Shown piece by piece: positions 26,728-34,422 of a DNA stretch of 64,000 nt (within the stretch, counting starts at the first letter, position 1; each line of letters opens with the position of its first letter). Below the pieces are notes generated by a model that was not told the DNA's origin, did no database searches, and saw only the letters and a program-made list of their open reading frames with translations. A program made the position numbers and the translations under genes. This DNA is from Nitrospira lenta (lineage in GTDB: Bacteria > Nitrospirota > Nitrospiria > Nitrospirales > Nitrospiraceae). Location: contig NZ_OUNR01000012.1 of NCBI RefSeq assembly GCF_900403705.1, positions 496,001-560,000 on the forward strand, written 5' to 3'.

Positions 26728-26814
26728 AGGAGTGATGCGTTCATCTCACGCTCACATTGTGACGATCCTCACGCGTCTGTTACAAATCTGACTTTTGCCA
26801 AGGACTGGAACCAC

Positions 26815-28230
26815 ATGAGCACGTTACAAGACGCCGATGCCTTGCCGCAGTTGATCGGGGACTACAAGCCGCTCGATCAGTGGCAAGCCCATCTCAATAC
26901 GCTGTTCTATCGCCTTCGGGGCGACCAGTTGCGGACCTATTACCAGACGTTCGCGTCGGCGGACTATCGATTAGCGCATGCGTTGGCCGCGGATTACTTC
27001 GAGAAGGTGATGAAGCGGGACAAAGCCAAAGGGGCCGCGACAGCTCCGCTCATTGTGCATGAATGGGGCCCGGGAAACGGCAATCTCGCCGCCTGTTTCT
27101 TGAGCCACCTGAAAGTGATCGACAAGGCTGGGCAGGTCTATCCGCGCGTCACGTATGTCCTGGTCGATTGGGAGCAGTCGGTTCTGGATCGGGCATTGGC
27201 GCATCCGGATCTCGCGCCGCACAACGATCGCGTGGAGGCTCAGCTGGCCACCGTCGATCATGTGTCCGGTGCGGCTGACCAATCCGTCGATCGAATTATT
27301 TGCAATGAATTGTGGAATGATCTGCCGACCAAGCTCATGGCGAAGAACGCCGGTGAGATCGAAGAAGAGTTCCTCCGTCCCAACCTGAGCGAATCGCTCC
27401 ATGCCACTATTCAGGATTGGTCGGGCTTTGTCCGGGCCTTCGAAGCTAAAGACATCGAAACGCTCAAGACCTTTCCGCCCTTCCTCGACGATTTGGTTTG
27501 GGAGAAGGAATACCGGAAGGTGGAGTGGAAAGATGTGCCCTATCGCAAGACGATCACCGAATTTCTGAAGACCATCGATGAACAGGTGCTGGTTCCAATC
27601 AATCTGGGGGCCTTTGCGACCTTGAAGGAAGCCAAGCGCTTGCTGGCTCCCGGCGCGATCGGGTTCAGTGCGTTCGATGCCGGCACGGCGGATATGCAGG
27701 TGCTCAACGATCCGGACAAGCCCTGCTATGGCCAGTTCGGCGGGCAGTACAGCTTCATGATTAATTTTGCGCTGGTCGAGGTGATGGCGAAACATCTGGG
27801 GCTAGGCGGAGTCACCATCGAGCCGCAGCGGGAGTTTATCGGCCGGTCGTTGAATACCAATGTCATTACGCTCATGGATCTTCTGGCGACCCATCCATCC
27901 GCGGGACCGAAGTTGCAGCCGTGGGAGCAGGATCGTCTGGTGCTGAAGACTATCAAGGCATTGAACGAAGCTTACGAAAGCCCCTATAGCCGCATGCTGG
28001 AGTTTCCATTGCAGCAGAACATGCCGAGGGACGAACGGGAAACGTTGAACGGGATGCTGCTTTCGCTCAAGCGCACGGGGGTGCCGGACACCGTGGCCTA
28101 TCTGACTGAGGAAGAATTGTCCGCGACGTCACGAGATTTGGAAACCGTCGGCTACGATCCCGATACGCTGAACGTGGCGCTCACCGCGCCGCCCAGCCCG
28201 ATTGAGTATCTTCATTTTCTCTGCCGGTAA
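26815..28230 (+). CDS. SAM-dependent methyltransferase (MidA/DUF185-like)
   Basis: 471 residues from ATG 26815. The Rossmann motif I reads IVHEWGPGNGNLAACFL, followed by TYVLVDWEQSVLDRAL (acidic motif II) and DRIICNELWNDLPTKL. This last element matches the SNEL-hDA/P-type motif of the MidA (NDUFAF7) family, which methylates an Arg of a complex I subunit. The C-terminal half is longer than usual. The annotation to MidA rests on these motifs; other protein methyltransferases are possible. A palindromic repeat follows the stop by 23 bp. Confidence 0.75.
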   Translation: MSTLQDADALPQLIGDYKPLDQWQAHLNTLFYRLRGDQLRTYYQTFASADYRLAHALAADYFEKVMKRDKAKGAATAPLIVHEWGPGNGNLAACFLSHLKVIDKAGQVYPRVTYVLVDWEQSVLDRALAHPDLAPHNDRVEAQLATVDHVSGAADQSVDRIICNELWNDLPTKLMAKNAGEIEEEFLRPNLSESLHATIQDWSGFVRAFEAKDIETLKTFPPFLDDLVWEKEYRKVEWKDVPYRKTITEFLKTIDEQVLVPINLGAFATLKEAKRLLAPGAIGFSAFDAGTADMQVLNDPDKPCYGQFGGQYSFMINFALVEVMAKHLGLGGVTIEPQREFIGRSLNTNVITLMDLLATHPSAGPKLQPWEQDRLVLKTIKALNEAYESPYSRMLEFPLQQNMPRDERETLNGMLLSLKRTGVPDTVAYLTEEELSATSRDLETVGYDPDTLNVALTAPPSPIEYLHFLCR

Positions 28231-28253
28231 CGAGAATTCCCGTCAGGCCTTTC

Positions 28254-28283
28254 CCTAGCCCTTCTTCCGTAAGGAGGGCTAGG
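28254..28283. repeat. Dispersed palindromic repeat, copy 2
   Basis: CCTAGCCCTTCTT (28254-28266), loop CCGT, AAGGAGGGCTAGG (28271-28283); 12 of 13 positions pair. It has no T-run, so it is a weak terminator at best. The core is related to copies 1, 3 and 4. Confidence 0.6.
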
Positions 28284-28412
28284 CTGACGCGAAACATTCC
28301 GGTCCTCGGCTCCCTTTTCTCTTCCCGTCCGCCTCTCTCCCAGAGCCCGTTCCATGAGTTTTCCCTTGACTTGCCATTGAGTTTTCTATAGCCTTCCCCG
28401 CGATTTAGGTAT

Positions 28413-28444
28413 CTCTCCCATCTTTCGTACGGGATCTGGGAGAG
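28413..28444 (+). promoter_or_regulatory. Stem-loop in the tatA leader
   Basis: CTCTCCCA (28413-28420) pairs with TGGGAGAG (28437-28444) across 16 bases, ending 45 bp before the tatA start. No T-run follows, so it is more likely an mRNA leader structure than a terminator. Confidence 0.35.
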
Positions 28445-28489
28445 CGTCGATAAAATTAGACGGACAGCGTGCGCATCGCGAGGTAAGAC

Positions 28490-28774
28490 ATGTTTGGCTC
28501 CTTCGGCTGGATGGAATTGATGCTGATCTTGATCATCGTGTTGATCATCTTCGGCGCGGGTAAATTGCCGCAACTGGGCGAGGGACTTGGCAAAGCGATC
28601 AAGGGATTTAAAAAATCAGTGCACGAAGCCGATGCGATTGATGTGACGCCGGGCGAGCAGCCTTCGATGGCGCCACCGCAAGTGCAGGCGCATGTGATGG
28701 GCCAGCCGGAAGCGGCGCCACAGCAGCCGCAGGCCGCGCCGGTCGCGCAGCCCGGACAGACGAAGCAGGGATAA
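28490..28774 (+). CDS. tatA: Twin-arginine translocase subunit TatA/TatE
   Basis: 94 residues. A short periplasmic start (MFGSFGWMELMLIL), one membrane helix, then the hinge FGAGKLPQLGEGLGKAIKGF and an amphipathic helix, as in TatA. The C-terminal tail is Gln/Pro/Ala-rich and probably disordered. TatA forms the pore-like assembly for export of folded proteins. A second TatA-like gene follows 110 bp later; no tatC lies in the window. Confidence 0.93.
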   Translation: MFGSFGWMELMLILIIVLIIFGAGKLPQLGEGLGKAIKGFKKSVHEADAIDVTPGEQPSMAPPQVQAHVMGQPEAAPQQPQAAPVAQPGQTKQG

Positions 28775-28788
28775 CGCAGACGGAACGG

Positions 28789-28873
28789 GTGACGAGTCAC
28801 GCGTGACGGGCATGGTGAGAAAAAACGGATTAACCAGAAATAGACGCGTGCCCGGTCATCCGTCGCGCGTCAC
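28789..28873. repeat. Inverted repeat between the two tat genes
   Basis: The left arm starting GTGACGAGTCACGCGTGACG at 28789 and the right arm 28845-28873 (read on the minus strand as GTGACGCGCGACGGATGACC) match over about 26 positions with a ~30-base loop. It could fold as a long hairpin between the two genes. Confidence 0.5.
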
Positions 28874-28884
28874 AGGTTTCCCAG

Positions 28885-29184
28885 ATGTTTGGATTAGGCG
28901 CCGGCGAAGTCTTAATTATCCTGGTGATCGCGTTTCTGTTATTTGGGCCCAAGCAGTTGCCTGAAGTCGGGCGTCAGGTCGGGAAGGCCGTCAAGGGGTT
29001 CAAGGAGACGGCCGAAGATCTGCGGAAGTCGGTGGAGCCCGAGATCAACATGATTCAGCAGGAAGTGAAGATGGTCGAGCAGGATTTCCAGGCGTCGATG
29101 AAAGAGGCGGAAGAGGAAATCAACGCAGCCGGCAAGCAGGCGGAGGACGGGGCCAAGTCCATCAGCCAGTCCGGACAGGCGTAA
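28885..29184 (+). CDS. TatA/TatB-family protein
   Basis: 99 residues. The N-terminal helix and hinge (MFGLGAGEVLIILVIAFLLF, GPKQLPEVGRQVGKAVKGFK) place it in the TatA/B family. The long charged helix that follows (Glu/Lys-rich, 60-95) is more TatB-like than in the first copy, though the N-terminus lacks the typical TatB Glu at position 8 context. It could be a TatB-type receptor subunit or a second TatA. Confidence 0.88.
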   Translation: MFGLGAGEVLIILVIAFLLFGPKQLPEVGRQVGKAVKGFKETAEDLRKSVEPEINMIQQEVKMVEQDFQASMKEAEEEINAAGKQAEDGAKSISQSGQA

Positions 29185-29451
29185 CCCCGAGGCATCGGAG
29201 TCTTTGGGGACCGGAGAAAGCGGAACGCGCGACGTCTGACTGAAAGTGAGAAATTGCAAGGCGAAAAATTGATGCTGTGGTAACTACATACGTAGAGCAA
29301 TGACGGAAGCGAACGGATTTGGCCATCGCGATATCGGCCGGAGTCGGTGCTAGGACATCGTCGTAGTGGAAGTAGTTGGATCTCAAGTCGGCAGCCTGTC
29401 TGTGGGAGTGGAGCCAACAGGGGCTGTTATCCAATTCACAGGAGGAACGCT

Positions 29452-31173
29452 ATGAGAAGCATCCAAGGACGGACCAGGCTGGCCAGTATGGCCACCTTCT
29501 TCAGCGCGGCCGTAATGGCGGCGGGTATGTCGGTCACGGCAGTCCCGGCCCAAGCGTCGTTTGAACTGCCCGAAGGCGAGAAGATCACGAATCTTCCTGC
29601 CATCCCCCGTGCGATTCCGCAAAAGGAAGCGTACGAACTCTACGATCCGAAGATCGGAAAGAATTTCGATCTCAAGAATTTCTGGATCCGCGCGGATGTC
29701 CGCGTGCGGCCGGAAATGCGTAACGCGGCTTGCTTCGGCAACACATTTGGCTCAGTGGCCGGTGCTTGTAACACGTTTGGAGCCACCGGTTCACCGGGAG
29801 CAAACGGTACCAGAGGACGGGCGAACGACTCGTATGTCCAACAGTGGGTGCGGTTGGGTATCGGGTACGACCTCTCGCCGGACGTGAATTTCTATATGGA
29901 ATTGATCGACTCGGCCACCTGGGGTGGCAACGGAACAGTCGCAGGCACGAACGGTGCGGCTGGCGTGGATGCGCTCAACCACAATGGATCGACTGCCAAC
30001 GGCGGCGGCAATAACGGGCGCCTCGGTGTCCGCGCTGCCTATATGTTGGTTCGGAACTTCGCCGGAGTCCAGGGCCTTAGCCTGAAGGCCGGACGCCAGT
30101 ATATTGTCTTCGGTAACCATTCATTGTTCGGTCACTTCGATTGGGCCAACACCGGTTATTCCCATGACGGTGTGATGTTGCAGTACAGCACCAAGTCCAT
30201 CGATACCTATTTGGGCTGGTTCAAGACTTCAGAGTCTGATCTTGGTCAGGCTGCCCCGGTCGGCAGTTTGGGCAACAATATTGCCGGCACGACCAACTCT
30301 GCCTCTGCTGACGGCGACATGGTGATTTTCTACAACCAAATTAAGGCCGTCCCGGGTTTCCTGATCGAACCCTATTACATTTTCTATCGGAACGGCTTGG
30401 CTTCCGGTCAAGTGACTACCGATGTCGCATTTGGCCAGGGTGCGCCGAAGCATGCGAACCAAGTCCGCCACACGGTGGGTAACCGGATCGAAATGCGCAA
30501 GGGCAATTTCGATGCGACCAACGAAATAGTGTATCAGTTCGGTTCCATGGGTGATAACGGAGCCGGCAGCGCGTTGGCTGGCGGAGCGGGTGGTTGTCAA
30601 AGCAGCGGCCGTTGCTTGAGCATCAATGCCTGGGCGACCAGAAACTGGATCGGCTACACGGCGTACGAAATGGCCTGGAAGCCGCGCTTGGCGTTCAACT
30701 TCGACTACGCCTCAGGCGATGGCCGCAACAATTGCGGTCAGGGTGGTGCCGCATCAGGGTCTTGCGGAACGGCCAACACGTTTGAAAACTTCTTCCCGAC
30801 GAACCACATCCACATGGGTTACATGGATGTCCAAGCCTGGAAGAACATGATGAGCCCCTCGGTGAACTTCCAAGCTCGCCCGAGCAAGGACGATCATGTG
30901 GAAATCTGGTACACCAACCTGAACCTCGCGAATGCCCGTGACAACTGGTATCGCGGTGCGCAGGGTGCGTACGTATTCTCGAATATCGACAACACCAAGA
31001 AGCATATCGGAGACGAAATCGACGTGGCCTGGACCCATATGATGATGGACGGCAAGCTGTCCTTCCAGGCGGCCTATGGCTACTTGTTTGCCGGCGACTA
31101 CATTCACCACAACTTGGGCGGCGCCAGCACCAATCAACAATGGGGCTACGTCCAGCTCTGGATGAACTTCTAA
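29452..31173 (+). CDS. Alginate-export-family outer-membrane porin
   Basis: 573 residues from ATG 29452 with GGAGG seven bases upstream. A signal peptide ends near VPAQA-SF. The rest is a large beta-barrel: many alternating aromatic/polar strands (VQQWVRLGIGYDLS, LKAGRQYIVFGNHSLFGHF, GVMLQYSTKSIDTYLGWF, DHVEIWYTNLNLA) and the final strand WGYVQLWMNF with the terminal Phe needed for BAM insertion. It resembles the AlgE-type alginate_exp family, common and often highly expressed in Nitrospira. The real substrate is unknown. Two strong hairpins follow the stop. Confidence 0.85.
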   Translation: MRSIQGRTRLASMATFFSAAVMAAGMSVTAVPAQASFELPEGEKITNLPAIPRAIPQKEAYELYDPKIGKNFDLKNFWIRADVRVRPEMRNAACFGNTFGSVAGACNTFGATGSPGANGTRGRANDSYVQQWVRLGIGYDLSPDVNFYMELIDSATWGGNGTVAGTNGAAGVDALNHNGSTANGGGNNGRLGVRAAYMLVRNFAGVQGLSLKAGRQYIVFGNHSLFGHFDWANTGYSHDGVMLQYSTKSIDTYLGWFKTSESDLGQAAPVGSLGNNIAGTTNSASADGDMVIFYNQIKAVPGFLIEPYYIFYRNGLASGQVTTDVAFGQGAPKHANQVRHTVGNRIEMRKGNFDATNEIVYQFGSMGDNGAGSALAGGAGGCQSSGRCLSINAWATRNWIGYTAYEMAWKPRLAFNFDYASGDGRNNCGQGGAASGSCGTANTFENFFPTNHIHMGYMDVQAWKNMMSPSVNFQARPSKDDHVEIWYTNLNLANARDNWYRGAQGAYVFSNIDNTKKHIGDEIDVAWTHMMMDGKLSFQAAYGYLFAGDYIHHNLGGASTNQQWGYVQLWMNF

Positions 31174-31196
31174 GAGAAGTTTGCAAAGCATTTGCT

Positions 31197-31220
31197 CGTG
31201 ACGCGCTGATCCGCGTCACG
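31197..31220 (+). terminator. Perfect hairpin downstream of the porin gene
   Basis: CGTGACGCG (31197-31205), loop CTGATC, CGCGTCACG (31212-31220): nine perfect pairs, no T-run. It probably protects the porin mRNA 3-prime end or aids the terminator that follows. Confidence 0.5.
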
Positions 31221-31231
31221 TAGTCAATCCA

Positions 31232-31272
31232 AGAAGCCCCGCGGGGAGATCCCCCGCGGGGCTTCTGCTTTT
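31232..31272 (+). terminator. Rho-independent terminator of the porin gene
   Basis: AGAAGCCCCGCGGGG (31232-31246), loop AGATC, CCCCGCGGGGCTTCT (31252-31266): fifteen perfect pairs followed by GCTTTT. A very stable intrinsic terminator. Confidence 0.85.
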
Positions 31273-31319
31273 CAGGGGACGGACTTCATATGCTGATTTT
31301 CATTTCTTTACGCCGCCGC

Positions 31320-31348
31320 TTGTCCATAGGCGAGCGCTCGTCTATACT
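31320..31348 (+). promoter_or_regulatory. Sigma-70 promoter of recQ
   Basis: TTGTCC (31320-31325), 17-base spacer, TATACT (31343-31348), 46 bp before the recQ start. Good spacing and a 5-of-6 -10 element. Confidence 0.6.
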
Positions 31349-31394
31349 TTGCCCGTTCCATCGGCAGGCGGATTGATTCATTCCCGAACACACC

Positions 31395-33254
31395 GTGCAC
31401 GATTTACAAAAACAGCTTCGACAGCAGTTCGGTCTTGCCCAGTTTAGGACGGGGCAAGAAGACGTTATGCGGGCCGTTCTGGCCCGTCGCGATGCGCTGG
31501 TGGTCATGCCGACAGGCCAGGGCAAATCGCTCTGCTATCAACTTCCTGCGACGTTCTTGCCCGGTTTAACTCTCGTGGTTTCTCCGCTCATCGCCTTGAT
31601 GCAGGATCAAGTCGAGAGTCTGAAGCAGCGCAAGATTTCCGCCGCCGCGTTTCATTCCGGTTTGACCGAGCAGCAACGGGATAAGGTCATCCAAGGTCTC
31701 CACCTTCAAAGTCTCAAGCTGCTCTATGTGGCGCCAGAACGGATTCAGCACGAAGGATTTCTTCGTTTGGTTCGAAAATGTTTGGTATCGCTTCTGGTGG
31801 TCGATGAAGCGCATTGCATCTCGCAGTGGGGGCATGATTTCAGACCCGATTATATGAAGCTCGGGCGCCTTCGCCAGGAGCTCAACAATCCGCCCTGCTT
31901 GGCGTTGACGGCGACGGCCACGACGCGGGTGCAGGCTGATATCTGTGAACGGTTGACCCTGCGAGACCCGTTGGCAATGGTGACGGGATTCCGTCGGGAA
32001 AATCTGGCCTTGTCCGTCCGGCTCTGCTCGTCTCTTGGAGAGAAGCTGACGGAGTTGGATCGCTTGGTTCGGAAATGCGAAACGGGCACTATTGTGATTT
32101 ATGGTGCCACCCGCCGGACGGTCGAGGACGTCGCGAGCTGGTTAGGACAAACCTATCCTTCCGTCGGCTATTACCATGCCGGGCTCTCCGATGAGGAACG
32201 GCGGCTTGTTCACAATGAGTTTCGCCAAGGACAGCTCCGTATTCTCGTCGCGACCAACGCGTTCGGTATGGGCATCGATAAATCGGATGTGCGGCTGGTT
32301 GTCCATATCGATATTCCCGGGAGTGTCGAGGCCTACTATCAAGAGGCTGGCCGCGCCGGGCGTGATGGCCTGCCGGCTGCTTGCGTGCTGTTGTTTCACG
32401 AGCGAGATCTCTCCACGCAGGAATATTTTATTCAGCAGGCTGCGAAAGATCCGGCGAGCGGCGAGCGCGCGGCTCGTATGCGGACGTTGCTTCGCGAGAT
32501 GCTGGCCTATGTGTCGATTCGCACCTGCCGCCAGCTGGCGATTCTGGACTACTTCAGCGATGCCGAGGAGCGGGCCATGGGACCCTGCGGTCTGTGTGAT
32601 CGTTGTGTGAGCGAGGTGCGCGACGTTCCGGCATCCATTCACGACGACACCGCCTGCGCGAAGGCGGTGCTGCAAACTGTCGCCTGGTGTGACGGGCGAT
32701 TCGGCCTGACGCGTGTCGTGGAGATCCTTCGCGGCAGCCAATCGAAGGTGATCCTGTCGCAAGGTGCCGAGCGCTGTGAGAGTTATGGCTTGTGCCGTGA
32801 TGCGTCAAAAACGACGGTCACGCACGCGGTGAAGGATTTGATCGAATCGGGCTATCTGGCGGTGATCGGCCAGGAGTATCCCTTGCTCGACCTGACGCGC
32901 TTGGGCCGTGAGGTGCTGAACGGGACCCGTGTTCTCGACGCACGACCGCCGGCGATCAAGGGAGCGGTCGGTGCGCGAGCGACCACGTCAGTGACTGAAC
33001 GGCGGCCGTCTCGTGCGATCGAACTCTCTGTGCCGGGTGATCCCCAGTTGTATGAGCGGCTTCGCCGGCTCAGAACGACACTGGCGGAAGAAGAGGGCGT
33101 GGCGCCGTTTGTCATTTTTCATGACAAAACATTGCGCACGATTGCCAGCCACAAGCCGGTCACCCAGGCGGCCTTACTGGAAATCCCTGGCATCGGTGAC
33201 GCAAAAGTCGAACGCTATGGCCGCCGGGTGCTGGAGATTGTAAACGGGGAGTAA
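31395..33254 (+). CDS. recQ: ATP-dependent DNA helicase RecQ
   Basis: 619 residues from GTG 31395. Helicase motifs in order: the RecQ zero motif FGLAQFRTGQEDVMRAVLA, Walker A MPTGQGKS, DEAH box VVDEAHCISQWGHDFRPDY, TATAT, and motif VI QEAGRAGRDG. The RecQ-Ct zinc site (…CGLCDRC) and winged helix follow. The C-terminal segment (YERLRRLRTTLAEEEGVAPF to the end) is an HRDC domain. It is a complete RecQ that unwinds 3-prime to 5-prime in recombination and repair. Confidence 0.96.
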   Translation: MHDLQKQLRQQFGLAQFRTGQEDVMRAVLARRDALVVMPTGQGKSLCYQLPATFLPGLTLVVSPLIALMQDQVESLKQRKISAAAFHSGLTEQQRDKVIQGLHLQSLKLLYVAPERIQHEGFLRLVRKCLVSLLVVDEAHCISQWGHDFRPDYMKLGRLRQELNNPPCLALTATATTRVQADICERLTLRDPLAMVTGFRRENLALSVRLCSSLGEKLTELDRLVRKCETGTIVIYGATRRTVEDVASWLGQTYPSVGYYHAGLSDEERRLVHNEFRQGQLRILVATNAFGMGIDKSDVRLVVHIDIPGSVEAYYQEAGRAGRDGLPAACVLLFHERDLSTQEYFIQQAAKDPASGERAARMRTLLREMLAYVSIRTCRQLAILDYFSDAEERAMGPCGLCDRCVSEVRDVPASIHDDTACAKAVLQTVAWCDGRFGLTRVVEILRGSQSKVILSQGAERCESYGLCRDASKTTVTHAVKDLIESGYLAVIGQEYPLLDLTRLGREVLNGTRVLDARPPAIKGAVGARATTSVTERRPSRAIELSVPGDPQLYERLRRLRTTLAEEEGVAPFVIFHDKTLRTIASHKPVTQAALLEIPGIGDAKVERYGRRVLEIVNGE

Positions 33255-33276
33255 GGAAGCTGTCAGCTTTCAGCCG

Positions 33277-33696
33277 TCAGTTCTCAGCTTCTATTCCCCT
33301 CCTTCGTAAGTGGGGGTGAGGGGAGGTCGAGTGTGCCGATAGTTGTTTTTGCAGGTCCTCAAGCACGCCAGCCAGATTATTCGTAACGTCGCCGTTCAGA
33401 TAACGGATGACTTGAAGGCCTAGGGAATTGAGGTATGAGTCTCGTTCCTGATCCTTCAGAATTTGCTCGGTGCCGGCATGACTGTCTCCGTCGATTTCAA
33501 GAACGAGCGACCGTTCCGGACAATAGAAGTCCACGATGTACGGCCCAATGCCGTGTTGTCGGCGGAACTTGAGCCCCTGCAATTGGCGTGATCGCAACTG
33601 TAACCACAACTGCTTCTCCGGTCCGGTCATATCGGAGCGAAGCCGGCGCTTCAGATTTAGAAATCCGGGTTGTCCTTGTTTGGTTCTAGCCATCAA
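33277..33696 (-). CDS. DUF559 (Vsr-like) endonuclease-domain protein
   Basis: 139 residues (or 138 from the second Met). DUF559 belongs to the PD-(D/E)xK/Vsr-like nucleases: SDMTGPEKQLWLQLRSRQLQ, FRRQHGIGPYIVDFYCPE, then LVLEIDGDSHAG with Asp/Glu catalytic positions, and RYLNGDV near the end. The C-terminal ~15 residues are encoded by the palindromic repeat and the stop codon lies at the edge of the left terminal repeat. Function in cells is unknown; such genes are often single and scattered. The flanking inverted repeats suggest it travels as a cassette. Confidence 0.85.
   Translation of the reverse strand: MMARTKQGQPGFLNLKRRLRSDMTGPEKQLWLQLRSRQLQGLKFRRQHGIGPYIVDFYCPERSLVLEIDGDSHAGTEQILKDQERDSYLNSLGLQVIRYLNGDVTNNLAGVLEDLQKQLSAHSTSPHPHLRRRGIEAEN
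33293..33333. repeat. Dispersed palindromic repeat, copy 3 (left end of DUF559 cassette)
   Basis: TTCCCCTCCTTCGTAAG followed by GGGGGTGAGGGGAGG can fold back on itself. It shares its core with copies 1, 2 and 4 and encodes the end of the DUF559 protein. Confidence 0.55.
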
Positions 33697-33726
33697 TCAC
33701 AATCATCTCGGCGGTCTCTACCCCAC

Positions 33727-33752
33727 CTGGCCTCCCTTTACAAAGGGGAGGA
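33727..33752. repeat. Dispersed palindromic repeat, copy 4 (right end of DUF559 cassette)
   Basis: TGGCCTCCCTTTACAAAGGGGAGGAA is a near-perfect palindrome (CCTCCCTTT / AAAGGGGAGG). It lies inside the right terminal repeat in opposite orientation to copy 3. Confidence 0.55.
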
Positions 33753-33770
33753 ATAATTAACGGCTGAAAG

Positions 33771-34388
33771 CTACACCAGATTCCCCGCCTTCGCAAACCG
33801 CTCCTGTAGTTCACTGTACGTCTGGGTCACCGGAAAGTTCGGAAACTCTTTTGGCAAGTGATCGGGCGGCCTGAAAAAGAATCCGGCGTCGGCTTCGCCA
33901 AGCATGGCCGTGTCGTTATAGGCGTCGCCGGCGGCCATGGTGAAGAAGTTCAATGACTTGAAGGCGGCGACGGAATGTTTTTTCTGATTCGGCATCCGCA
34001 TGTGATGCGCTGCGATGCGGCCGCTGCCATCGATTTCGAGCTGGTTGCAGAACAGCGTGGGATAACCCAGTTGGCGCATGAGCGGCAGCGCGAATTGATA
34101 GAACGTGTCCGAGAGAATAAGCACCTGGCAGCGCTCACGTAACCACGTGACGAAGGCGGGCGCGCCTTCCAGCGGCCCCATCTTGTCGATCACGCTCTGA
34201 ATATCGGCGATGGTCAATTTGTGCTCGTCGAGGATGGCGAGTCGCCGCTTCATCAGTTTGTCGTAGTCCGGCATTTCCCGAGTCGTAATTTTCAGCTCTT
34301 CGATCCCGGTCTTCAGGGCGACATTGATCCAAATTTCCGGCACGAGTACGCCTTCCAAATCCAAACAGGCAATCACTGGTTTCTGCAT
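33771..34388 (-). CDS. thrH: Phosphoserine phosphatase / homoserine phosphotransferase ThrH
   Basis: 205 residues from ATG 34388 with AAAGGAGA upstream. A HAD-family enzyme: motif I is CLDLEGVLVPEIW (Asp nucleophile, with Glu in place of the second Asp as in ThrH), motif II Ser in VLILSDTF, motif III Lys in NQKKHS, and motif IV GDAYNDTAML. This fits ThrH of the Pseudomonas type, which removes phosphate from phosphoserine and can pass it to homoserine. Its stop codon abuts the DUF559 cassette. Confidence 0.88.
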   Translation of the reverse strand: MQKPVIACLDLEGVLVPEIWINVALKTGIEELKITTREMPDYDKLMKRRLAILDEHKLTIADIQSVIDKMGPLEGAPAFVTWLRERCQVLILSDTFYQFALPLMRQLGYPTLFCNQLEIDGSGRIAAHHMRMPNQKKHSVAAFKSLNFFTMAAGDAYNDTAMLGEADAGFFFRPPDHLPKEFPNFPVTQTYSELQERFAKAGNLV

Positions 34389-34422
34389 TCGAGATTCTCC
34401 TTTACCGTGTTGTGTCATGTCA

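Larger units (their letters stand above)
33265..33772. mobile_element. Putative DUF559 nuclease cassette with terminal inverted repeats
   Basis: The DUF559 gene lies between AGCTTTCAGCCGT (33265-33277) and its exact inverse ACGGCTGAAAGCT (33760-33772). Inside each end is a related palindrome (TTCCCCTCCTTCGTAAG on the left; TTCCTCCCCTTTGTAAAG when the right is inverted) and then GGGG...GAG. The unit, 508 bp, fills the whole space between the recQ stop (33254) and the thrH stop codon (33771-33773). The layout suggests a small mobile or once-mobile unit. I could not identify a target duplication. Confidence 0.5.

Noticed and set aside
28181-28573. 130-codon minus frame over the methyltransferase end and tatA start
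   Set aside because: It crosses a palindromic repeat and the tatA leader, with no family pattern; tatA on the other strand is certain.
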